Positions 54,956-64,000 of a DNA stretch of 64,000 bases are shown here, in pieces. Numbering within the stretch: the stretch's first letter is position 1; the number at the start of each line of letters is the position of its first letter. Source of the DNA: Tamarix chinensis (lineage: Eukaryota; Streptophyta; Magnoliopsida; Caryophyllales; Tamaricaceae); contig CM060174.1 of NCBI GenBank assembly GCA_030549775.1, forward strand, positions 46,108,707-46,172,706, given 5' to 3'. Made by a program: the position numbers and the translations under genes. Under the pieces are notes generated by a model that saw only the letters and a program-made list of their open reading frames with translations, did no database searches and was not told the DNA's origin.

Positions 54956-56250
54956 TGCCAATAGAGCCAAATTCTTATTCTCCTATTTCAAGCCAAATAA
55001 GAAAGAGATTTGAATATGCTCATCATATTCCATAACCTTTTGAGGAAAGTTCCACTAATTTGGAGAAAGATCATATAGAGGATTTGTACAATTTACCTTA
55101 TCATATAGATCTACATGTCGCAAATCATCGAACTCTCAAGGAGCTAGTTGCTCCTGTTTTCAACCCTAACCTTTTATGTATTAATTATCTTGGAAAACAT
55201 GATACTTGTGAGGTTAAACGTGGTTGAATCCATGTTTTCCCCATTTTTATAGTATTCAAGGACAACAACTTAATGTCTTTAGAAGGCTTCACCCATCCCA
55301 ACAAATTTCTTAATGAATTTCATATCGCATGTTTCAGTATAAAACTGCCTGGAGTAAATGTATAACAACTTAAAATAAAATATTTTCCTTTTTATTTGGT
55401 TGGTTCAGCCAAAGAATGGTTATATGACTTACCAATAGGCTCTGTGGACACTTAGGTTGATATGCAAAAGGTTTTTCTTTAAAAAATACATTCCATCATC
55501 TAGAGTAACTAACATAAAAAAGAAAAAGAAAAGAAAAGAAATTTGTGATATTAGGAAAGATAGAGGGAAGTCATTACACGAGTAGTGGGAACGTTTTAAG
55601 AAGTTATATGGTAGTTGACCCAATCGCTAAATTAGTGAGCAATTGTTGATAAAATACTTTTATGAAGAATAATCTCATATGGATCAAAGTATGGTAGATA
55701 CTGTTAGGGGTGCATTGGTTGACAAAACTCCTATAAAAGCTAAAAGATTAATTGCTAACATAGCATATAACTCTCAATACACTAGAAAGGGAAGTACTTA
55801 TGTGTCTTAACAGGTGAAAAAGGCTAGTATTGTTGAATTGGTAGCACAATTATCAAACCTAACATCTCTAGTAGAAAAAGTAGTCGGTGACAAAATTCTT
55901 GTAGTGGTATGTGGAATTTGTTATTTTACCGAACATCCTACTGATATGTGTCATACGTTGTAGGAAAAACAACAAGTGAATGCCATTGGAGGATAACAAG
56001 GACCAAGGAGGAATGGTCCTTATGCTCCAATGTACAAACCAAGTTAGAAGGATCACCCTAATCTAAGGTATGGGAATAATCAATAAGGTGTTAGTTCATA
56101 TTTTAGGCCACCATCTTATCAAAATCAACAAGGTCCAAATCTACCCCTGGATTCTTTCAAGTTCCACTAAATCAAACAAGACCAACATTGCAATTCTTAC
56201 CTTCACCACAAGTTTAACAACTATTGGGAGGAATACCTTTGGAAGATTTG
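54956..56250 (+). pseudogene. Athila gag
   Basis: The ATG at 54956 starts a frame reading MPIEPNSYSPISSQIRKRFE, then NHRTLKELVAPVFNPN (Athila RTLRDYLxP block) near 55123, SAKEWLYDLPIGSVDT near 55405-55450, a LHEWWERFKKL-like block (with a stop) near 55575, and a zinc knuckle CGICYFTEHPTDMC at 55910-55951 (C-x2-C-x4-H-x4-C intact). Further proline-rich sequence (PPSYQNQQGPNL) follows to about 56140. Several TAG/TGA stops appear at expected tryptophan, glutamine or arginine positions. Confidence 0.85.
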
Positions 56251-56649
56251 GTGAAATCTTTGGCTACCAATACATTACACTTTCAATAAGAAACTCAAAA
56301 TGGTATCAAGATCTTGGAGAATCAAGTGAGTCAATTGGCAAAGTTTATAGGAAAATTACAAACACAAGGGTCCTTGAAATTCCCAAGTAAAATGAAAAGG
56401 AACCCTATAGAAAATGCAAGTACTATCAAAAGTCAGAGTGGTAAATAGTTAGTAGATCCAAGATAAGTGAGTGAAGAGTAAGGAACAAGAAAAGAAGAGG
56501 TTGAGATAATGGTTGAGAAAGAAGAAATTGTAAATCCTCCATATGTAGCTAAAAATGACTTTCCTATTCCTATTAAAATCACTATTCCTTTTCCTATTAG
56601 ATTGGCAAGAAACAAGAAGTGGAATCATGATAAGGAGATGTTTGACATG

Positions 56650-57240
56650 TTAGAAAAGTGGAAGTGAACATCCTTCTAATTTATGCAATTAAACAAGTGC
56701 CAAGGTATGCAAAGTTCCTTAAGGATTTGTGTACTAACAAAAGGAATTTGAAAGGGGATGAGAAAATAAGTGTAGGTGAGAATATTTTTAGCAATTTTGT
56801 AAAGGAAAATCCTACCAAAGTTCAAGGATTTAGGTATTTTTACCGTCCCTTACAAGATTGGAAACACAAGGTATATAAGATGTATGCTTAACTTAGATGC
56901 TTCAATTAATGTGATGCATTTATCTATCATTAATGCACTAAGTTTAGGCCCTTTAAAATAAACTCAAGGTATTATTTAGTTATCTGATTGATATAATACA
57001 CACCCTAAAGGATTAACTGAAGATGTATTAGTGCAAGTAAATGAGTTAGTATTTCCTTTTAATTTTATATGTTAGATATACAAGATAATGGTTCATCTAA
57101 CTACTCTTTTATATTATTAGGTAGACCATCTCTAAAAACTTCAAAAACAAAAATTGATGTACATGATCGAATTTTAGCCATGTATTTTAATAGTGAAGTT
57201 ATTAGGTTTAACATATATGACTACATGTGATATCTTGCTG
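56650..57240 (+). pseudogene. Athila protease region
   Basis: NILLIYAIKQVPRYAKFLKD and LCTNKRNLKGDEKISVGEN (56665-56790) are the Athila pre-protease block. The protease active site follows at 56884-56916 as MLNLDASINVM, where the lineage has MLDLGASINVM: both the catalytic aspartate (now Asn, AAC at 56890-56892) and the glycine (now Asp, GAT at 56896-56898) are changed by G to A. LLGRPSLKTSKTKIDVHD near 57115 matches the C-terminal protease block. Confidence 0.85.
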
Positions 57241-57498
57241 ATTGTGAATCGATTTCTAAGCAAGTTTATGAGTTATCATCAGAAGATCCCTTAGAGGTAA
57301 CCTTACCTCAATGTATAGAAACCATGTTTTTGGAAGAGTTGAATGAGAAATTAGAAGTAGATGAGGAAATTAAGGAAATAGCAACTACTTTAGGAGCATG
57401 CCTTGGTAGAATTAGAAGATTTTTAGATTTACTGTTAACATTGGATAGACATTTACCTTTAGCAGAACAAGCACTAGAAGTGGAGTTGAAGCCTTTAC

Positions 57499-58480
57499 TT
57501 GGATTATCTTAAGTACATACTTTTGGGAGATAAAGATATCATTCCTGACATCATATCCAGTGACCTAAACACCAAGCAAGAAGAGAAGCTTGTTAATGTT
57601 TTGAAGAAGTATAAAACTGCATTAGGATGGACGTTTGTAGATATTAAGGATATTAATCCTTTATTGTGTATGCATCAGATTTTAATGGAGGATGATTTTA
57701 AGCTTAGTAAACAAGTACAATGCAGACTAAATCCCATTATGATGGAGGTAGTGAAGAAAGAGGTGTTACTGTTGTTATTTATAAGAGTCATTTACCCAAT
57801 CTCTTATAGTAGTTGGGTTAGTCCTCTACAAGTAGTACTTAAGAAAAAAGGAATCACTATTGTGGATAATAAAAAGGGAGACATGATTCCTACTAGAGTT
57901 CAAAATGGTTGGAGGGTGTGTGTGGATTATAGGAAGTTAAATTCCATATCTAGGAAGGATCATGTCCCTTTATCATTTAGGGATCAATAGTTAGAGAGGT
58001 TAGTAGGTCATGTATATTAATACTTTTTAGATGGATATTTTGGATATGTGTAGGTTCCCATAACTCTAAAATATTATGATAAGACAACATTCAAATGTCC
58101 TTGTAGTACGTTTTCATATCATCACATGCCATTTGGGCTATATAATACCCCTACCACATTTCATAGATATATGGTAAGTATTTTTTCAGATTATTTAGGA
58201 AAATTATTGAGGTATTCATAGATGATTTCAGTATACACAATGATACTTTTGACCAATGCCTAAGTAATTTGACTCTCATATTAAAAAGATGTCTCAAAAC
58301 TAATCTTATGCTGAACTCTAAAAATGCCATTTGATGGTTCAATAAGGGATAGTCTTAGGACATGACATTTTTGCTAAAGGAATTGAAGTAGGTAAAGCAA
58401 ATATTGATCTTGTTGCTTCTTTACCTTACCCCTCTACTGCTAAGGATTTTAGAAAGAAACTAAATTCAATTTTGATGATG
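57499..58480 (+). pseudogene. Athila reverse transcriptase
   Basis: The frame 57499-57990 reads LVNVLKKYKTALGWTFVDIK, the Athila run-in, then VISYSSWVSPLQVVLKKKG-like, and NGWRVCVDYRKLNSISRKDH (57905-57960). After a stop near 57990 the RT continues as YHHMPFGLYNTPTTFHRYM (58120-58170) and EVFIDDFSIHNDTFDQC with the catalytic F-I-D-D intact at 58215-58226. Low similarity and several stops mark decay, but the two catalytic aspartates are kept. Confidence 0.88.
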
Positions 58481-58489
58481 CATGTAAGA

Positions 58490-58950
58490 AATCATTTAAT
58501 AATTTAAAGGATAAATTCATTAGCGTACCCATACTTCAACCACTTGATTGGAATTTTCCTTTTAAATTAATGTGTGATGCATCTAACTATGTTATTGGTG
58601 CAATTTTAGATCAAATTATTAGGAAAAATCCATATGTGATATACTATGCTTCATGCAATTTGAATGATGCTCAGCTTAAATACATGACTAATGAGAATGA
58701 GCTTCTTACCATTGTCTTTGATTTAGATACATTTTGTTATTATCTTCTAGACACTGATGTTATTATTTACTCTAACCATGTAACCTTTAAGTATCTACTA
58801 GAAAAGAAGGAAGCAAAATTGAGGTTAATTAGATGGATCATCTTGCTTTAAAAGTTCAATATTCACATTAAGTTCGTGAATGGATCCAAAAATGGTGTAG
58901 TATATCATCTAAGTAGGTTTATCAAGGCATATAAAGTGGTATCACCCATC
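58490..58950 (+). pseudogene. Athila RNase H
   Basis: The open frame 58570-58851 reads MCDASNYVIGAILDQ, YASCNLNDAQLKYMTNENEL, LDTFCYYLLDTDVIIYSNHV and LRLIRWIILL, the gypsy RNase H core with its first aspartate in MCDAS kept. The following LEEFDIEI...VADHLSRL block is degraded (FNIHIKFVNGSKNGVVYHLS in-frame after a stop near 58850). Confidence 0.9.
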
Positions 58951-59149
58951 AATGAATCATTTCCAGACGAACGACTTAATGCAATTGCGAATGAAATGCC
59001 ATAGTATGCTGATATGGTCACTTTCGTGGTTAGAAATGTATTCTCTTCACATTTTACTAAGGCACAAAAGGATAGAATGAAGAGTCAAGTAAAGTATTTT
59101 GTGTGGGATGATCCCTATTTGTGGAAATAATGTGCTAACCAAATCATTT

Positions 59150-60290
59150 AAAGATGTATTCGTGGTAGTAAGTTTCTTTATATTTTAACATTTTACCATA
59201 ACTATGCTTGTGGAGGTCATTTTGGTCCGAAATGAACAATGCATAAAATTTTGGAAGGAGGATTTTATTGGACCACCTTATTGAAGGATGCTTATGAGTT
59301 TTGCAAAATATGTGAAAGTTGTTAAATGACTAGAGGATTAGGTTATAGAAATGAAATGCCACAAAACCCCATTATTACATGTGAAGTTTTTGAATTGTGG
59401 GGTATGGATTTTATGGATCCTTTTCCATAATTTTTTGGATTCAAATACATTCTTGCTATTGTGTATTATGTGTCAAAATGGATGGAAGCAAAAGCCACCC
59501 AAACTAATGATGCTAAAAGTTGTTGTAAATTTTCTTTGAACTAATATTTTTGTAAGTTTTAGCTTGCCAAAAGCTATAATTAATGATAAGGGTTCTCACT
59601 TCTATAATAGAATAGTAGAAGCATTGCTAAGAAAGTATCATGTTACACATCAAATATCTACGACATATCATCCACAAACAAATAGTCAAGTTGAAATATG
59701 AAATCATAAAAAAAAATCTTGAAAAATATGGTGAAGCCAACAAGGAAGGATTGGAGTTTATATTTTAATGATGCTCTTTGGGAATATCACACAGCGTATG
59801 AGACTCCACTTGGTAAGTCAACATATTAGTTAGATTATGGTAAGCCTTGTCACCTTCTAGTTAAATTAGAACATAGGGCTTTTTTGGGTTCTAGAGACAT
59901 GCAACATAAAGTCAAATGAGATTGGTAAACATAGAAAACTTCAATTACAAGAACTTAAGGAATTACAAAATAAAGCGTTTAAAGCTGAATTGAGATATAA
60001 AGATCAAATTAAGGTAGTTCATGATAAGTTAATTCTTAGGAATAATTTGTAAAGTAGTCAAAAAAATGTTTATATCATTCTTGTCTCAAACTATTTCTAG
60101 GGAATTTAAGGTCGAGATGTATCGACCCGTTTATTGTGATTAATGTGTTTCCTCATGGTGTAGTAGAAATCAAGAATGAAAAAAATAAAAAATGTGTGAA
60201 AAGTGAATGGACACTATCTCAAACCTTCTTACAAGGGACACTATGTGTAAAAATTAGAAGTCGTAGATCTTACTACTTCTAGTTATGCAT
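59150..60290 (+). pseudogene. Athila integrase
   Basis: H2C2 region: FYHNYACGGHFGPK (59190-59235), GGFYWTTLLKDAYEFCKICE near 59265-59320. Core: [16 protein letters not shown] (59380-59425), FKYILAIVYYVSKWMEAKAT near 59440-59500, LPKAIINDKGSHFYNR near 59560-59610, YHVTHQISTTYHPQTNSQVE near 59636-59695. The D-D-E residues (D in GMDFMD, D in INDKG, E in SQVE) are all visible, but stops interrupt the frame. C-terminal part: DWSLYFNDALWEYHTAYETP near 59750, HRAFLGS near 59875, and [21 protein letters not shown] sequence near 60080-60140. Confidence 0.88.
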
Positions 60291-60429
60291 GAAGAAAGTA
60301 TCGGGAGGATACTACTTAGGATATGTCTTAAGTGTTATAAATAAGTATTTTTGTATTTTTTTTATCTATTATATTAATTACATGTTCTAGTGTGGTTGTG
60401 TGATGTGTGTGTGTGTGTAAACTAGAGCT

Positions 60430-60720
60430 GCAAAGTTAACATAGGGCTATTGTGTTTACAAACACGCCCCGTGTTTCATTTTAGAAATATTCCTACAGAA
60501 AGCTAAAGATAACTAAGTTAACACGGGGTCACTGTGTTTAAAAACACAGCTTGTATTTTGTTTTAGAAAATAATTAGTTGTAATGCCGAGACAAGCATAG
60601 TAAACACAAAGCTACCATGTTTTATAACATGATCTATATTTTTGCTTAGAATTTTTTTGCTGGAATGCCAAGCGCAACACATATAACATCGAGTACCATG
60701 TTTTTGTGAATTTCTTCTCA
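60430..60720 (+). repeat. hairpin-forming tandem repeat between integrase and env-like domain
   Basis: Three to four degenerate units of about 73-92 bp start with GTTAACATAGGGC, GTTAACACGGGGTC, GTAAACACAAAGC and ATAACATCGAG. Each contains a perfect or near-perfect palindrome: GTGTTTACAAACAC, GTGTTTAAAAACAC and CATGTTTTATAACATG. A TG microsatellite (60398-60418) precedes them. Athila elements of several plants carry CACGGCCGTG-type repeats here; these look like decayed versions. Confidence 0.65.
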
Positions 60721-61079
60721 GTATTATGTGTTTTTCTTCAATAAAATGAGGGGTTGTGTTATGCTCTCTCATTCACAACACTTTCTTCTGCAATCTTTCC
60801 TCTCTACTTCTATAATTGTCTTCCTCATTACTCAATTTCCACTTTTCAATCATCCATTAAACCATCAAATCTATTTACTATGTGATTCACCAACCAGATC
60901 TGTCTTCTTCCTTCATGATTCTACCATGAAAACCCTCATTTTTTTTGCAAACCTTAAGTGCTTGATTATTAATTTTTATGAAAATTTCATTTAATTAGTT
61001 TAGGTTTTATATCTCATTCCATTTTTGAAGCATTATCTAAGTATATTTTATAGGGAAATTCAGTTTCAAGTTACAAGCA

Positions 61080-62430
61080 AGTGACATTCCATCTGCTATG
61101 TTCGAAGAATTAGAGAAATGAAGGTGAATTTTCTAGGTAGCATAACTCACCATTGAGCCAACACAACCGACATAATCCACAAAATGAGTTAGGTATAGTC
61201 TTTGCTACAATTAAGCAACAACAAAGGTATGATTATATATCTCATAGGTGACTCATAGGCAAATGTTATTTGGATGATGGATGCCTCTATACACTTGGAA
61301 TTCGTGAACAAGTTACAACATCGCTGAGAAATGTTGGTATGTACCACTTTGTATATTTTACTACTCATATATATAGACAATTAACTCTAGAGTTTCTTAG
61401 TACATGTGAATTACATGCCAACACTTCTCCACAAGAATGTGATGATATTTTTTTTTGCTTGTTTAATGTTGATCATCAAATCACTTTTTGTGAGTCATCT
61501 AACATTTTTATATTACCTTATGGAGCTTTTTGTACTATACCCCCATACTTTAATGTGGAAAATTTCTTCTATAATATTGGTGGTACTTCCAACATGCTAA
61601 CCTCTACCACTTTCAAATTTTCATAATCCAAGGATTTAGGAATTTATAATCTTGTTTTCTGCTATTTACAATGCCTTCTAGCTTGCATTGTTTTTGGAAG
61701 GGGGATAGTACCAATGTGGTTAGGACCACTAGTATTCTTTTATCGATTCCATGATATATTGTACACAAATTAACATATCTTATTTCCTAGCTAAAAAATT
61801 TAGGTAGGTAAGCAATTCCAAACAAAAAAACATTGTCATAGGCGGTTTGATTACCATTATTTGCATCGGCATAGGCCTTGTCATACTTGATGGCAAGCCC
61901 ATTGAAACTATGAGCACATGTATCAACATTGAAAATTTTTGTTTAGCACATTTCATTGAGTGTGGATATGAGTGTGGCATCTTTACTATCAAGGTTGTGC
62001 ATACTTTCCGTTACTAAATCCTAATAAGACTAATCCTTTAGATCATAAGAATTGGCAACCCTTGAATGATGATGCTGATCATACTCCTATCACTATGGAG
62101 TAACCTTGCCCCCGTGCTTGTAAACAAGCATTACCTCCTTCCCCTCCTCATCATCATTCACATGCTAGTTCATTATCTTCTATCCTTGATTGGCATCTCT
62201 AGTTTCAAACTCATGTCAACTCATAATTTCAAAAGGTATTTTCTCAAATGACTCCCATTAGGACAAACCAAGATCAAATGATGGAGATGATGAAAACTCT
62301 TTAGAATTTTTAGCTTGGGTCAGAGGATCCACCATTTCCTCCACCTCCTCCACCTCTATAATTTTTTTCTCATTCCATTTTTCTAATGTTTTGATTAGTT
62401 CATTGAGGGCAATGCACAATCTAAGTAGGG
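61080..62430 (+). pseudogene. Athila env-like/ORF3-type domain
   Basis: The frame 61270-61626 reads LGIREQVTTSLRNVGMYHFV then IYRQLTLEFLSTCEL and FFCLFNVDHQITFCESSNIF and LPYGAFCTIPPYF, matching the Athila env-like domain block order (LG...V, LG, YxxLTLEFLSS, FRLFNxxYxLxxxxFNxxxGFP, C.IPP.F). The next block, near 61645-61715, reads LGIYNLVFCYLQCLLACIVF followed by G-R-G (canonical LRYxxRLLAHTVFGRG). It is then broken by stops. The function of the original protein is not established. Clusters near 62140-62360 (SPPHHHSH; a CCACCTCCTCC run) are the usual low-complexity tail. Confidence 0.75.
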
Positions 62431-62440
62431 GATAATGCAC

Positions 62441-63955
62441 TTTGTTTGGTATGTTTAGTGAGACTTGTTTTCAGGGTGTTTGAATTGTTGTCTATTTACG
62501 TAGTTTTTTTATGTGGTTGGTTTATTAAAATATCTAGTATGTATTTCCTTTTTCTAAAAAAACCTTTGAAAATAAGAAGTGACATATTAGGTTTATTTAT
62601 TTATTAGGTAATCAAGGTAAAGGGACTAAATATTTTGACAAATGCTTTTTCAAATTCTTAATGAACCAATTTGATCACCATCTTGAAAACCATAAAAAAA
62701 ATAAGTCTTTGATAGTGGTGAAGGAAAAAAAGTTATAATGTTTAGTAATCAACCCATGAAGTGAATGAGATTTAGAATTGGTAGACATAATTTTGTGAGT
62801 GTTTAAGCCTATTTGTTGGATACATTATTTATCCAAAGTTATTATTATTTTTTATTTTTATTCTCCAATGGTATTTGAAACTAGAATTTACCATTAGTTC
62901 TCTTCAAGACCGCATAGGACTTTAGGATATTGGAAAATGATAGAGGTATTTTTCTTTCTTTTCTAGCTATAGAACAAATGTCGTACCTTTAAAAATTGAT
63001 TTCCATTGCATAACCCCTTTGATCCTTAAAACCTTATTCCATATATCTAACCTAAGTTAGCAACTATTATTCATGTGTATTTTCCTTCCTACTCTATGGC
63101 TAGTGGAGCAATAGTTTCTTAAGGAGAATGTTGTTTTTCTAATATTGTGAAATCTAAGCATGGGGGTGTTGGTGTTATGAAAACAATACATGGAGTGGCT
63201 AAACATTTAAAAAGACATGAATTTCCTTGTTTATACCTTCATAAGTTCAATTAAAAATAAACAAAAAACATGTCATTTGTTTGAAATTTGGTTAATTAAA
63301 AAAAGGGTTGAAATTATAAGAGGGTTGTGTTGTTTAAAGGGGGAAGTAATGAAAGGATAAAAGGAAGCATTGAAAAAAAAAGATATTGCTCCTCTAGTTA
63401 ATAGAATTTAAATACAATCCAAAACTTATACCCCTCCTTATAGCCCTAACCCCAACAACCAAATTTAAGACCTCTAGATTCTTATATACTCTATTTCTCT
63501 TAAGCAATGGCGAATTGAGAGTCATGGAAAACATATGGGTGATCATAATCATTTGGAAAAACTTGAAAGTAAACACATTTCACCCTAAACACATGAGAGT
63601 GAGCGTTTACACATGCCAAAAGTGAGAATCTACTAATTTAACTTTCATTAATCTTAATGTAGCTTTAAATGTTGAGATGCTAATTGAACCAAATATCCTT
63701 CCCTAACCATTTGAGATTTTGATAGAACTATTGATTTGGTATATTAGATGAGTGATCCAAAACATTTTCGAACGTTTCTTTTTTGTGATTTTTACAAATG
63801 TTTTGAGTCCCACTGCATTGTTAACCTTAATGAATGAATAAATCCAATATTGCAATTCTTGTTGATCATAACTTATTTCAATTATACTTTTGACTTTTTT
63901 TGTGTGATATGATGTTGTTGGTTGGGGACAAGCAACGATCTAAGCATGGGAGTAT
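62441..63955 (+). other. Athila 3' untranslated region
   Basis: About 1.5 kb with no coding signal. It contains two copies of a TAAGCATGGG motif: 63155-63180 (TAAGCATGGGGGTGTTGGTG) and 63941-63962 (TAAGCATGGGAGTATTTGATG). In Athila elements a G-rich TAAGCxTGGGGG stretch is the polypurine tract directly before the 3' LTR. The second is better placed; the first may be a duplicated or decoy tract. Confidence 0.55.
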
Positions 63956-64000
63956 TTGATGTATGAGATTTATACCAAATATTCTATGTAAAATGTTACT
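63956..64000 (+). repeat. probable start of the Athila 3' LTR, cut by the window end
   Basis: TTTGATGTATGAGATTTATACC follows the G-rich tract; an LTR could begin at the TGATG near 63957. Only about 45 bp are in view and no 5' copy is available to compare. Confidence 0.35.

Larger units (their letters stand above)
54790..64000 (+). mobile_element. Athila-type Ty3/gypsy retrotransposon, decayed, 3' end beyond window
   Basis: In order: primer-binding site, gag (54956-56250), acidic/basic linker, protease (56650-57240), reverse transcriptase (57499-58480), RNase H (58490-58950), integrase (59150-60290), hairpin-rich spacer (60430-60720), env-like domain (61080-62430), and a long 3' untranslated stretch ending in TAAGCATGGGAGTATTTGATG near the window end. 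Gag, PR and RT peptides and the env-like domain after integrase identify the Athila lineage. Every region carries stops. No 5' LTR is recognisable. Confidence 0.9.

Noticed and set aside
60728..60994. 88-codon plus-strand frame as a separate small gene
   Set aside because: It lies between the Athila hairpin repeats and env-like domain and has no recognisable motif; more likely element spacer.

Overview
This window looks like a gene-poor, repeat-rich stretch of a flowering-plant nuclear chromosome. It is AT-rich and almost every open frame is short. What coding signal exists belongs to plant-type retroelements: two L1-type LINEs (RRM or DUF4283 ORF1, endonuclease plus reverse transcriptase ORF2), a chromovirus-like Ty3/gypsy element, an Athila-type Ty3/gypsy element with an env-like domain, and a third gypsy gag remnant. 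The retroelement lineages fit an angiosperm, probably a eudicot. I cannot name the species.

Layout. From 0.7 to 16.8 kb and from 45.6 to 54.8 kb the DNA is a nested pile of very long LTR-like elements (about 2.4-4.7 kb each) with no coding capacity. They begin TGTAAYACCCC or TGAAATGCCCC and end GGGGTGTTACA. Three show 5-bp target duplications and behave as solo LTRs: 4958-9679 (+), 10289-13705 (-) and 50009-52430 (-). The first two sit inside an older minus-strand copy (4667-16821) and the third sits inside a plus-strand copy (about 47419-54191), which itself splits another copy starting at 45558. From 17.1 to 19.1 kb is a minus-strand gypsy remnant (gag, primer-binding site, probable LTR). 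From 19.6 to 25.1 kb is a decayed minus-strand LINE. From 25.1 to 27.7 kb I recognise nothing. A Ty3/gypsy element bounded by 335- and 333-bp LTRs occupies 27742-32856. A second minus-strand LINE (about 33.3-40.3 kb) is split near its 3' end by a 1.5-kb CpG-rich hAT-like element (33634-35168) with a perfect 8-bp target duplication. The Athila element runs from its primer-binding site at 54790 to the window end.

The one convincing cellular gene is an intronless minus-strand ORF at 43347-43796. Its lysine/arginine-rich C terminus matches the mS38/AURKAIP1/COX24 (DUF1713) family of small mitochondrial ribosomal proteins. A possible hAT-like element lies about 100 bp upstream of its start codon.

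All retroelement genes seen are broken by stops, frameshifts and substitutions. Many look like G-to-A or C-to-T changes (for example in the Athila primer-binding site, both protease motifs, one RT catalytic motif and one LINE endonuclease motif), as expected of long-methylated, inactive copies. The best candidate for something under-described is the giant LTR-like family: its recurring TATAAATAYCCCC core, its conserved 3' end and its varied internal tandem repeats.
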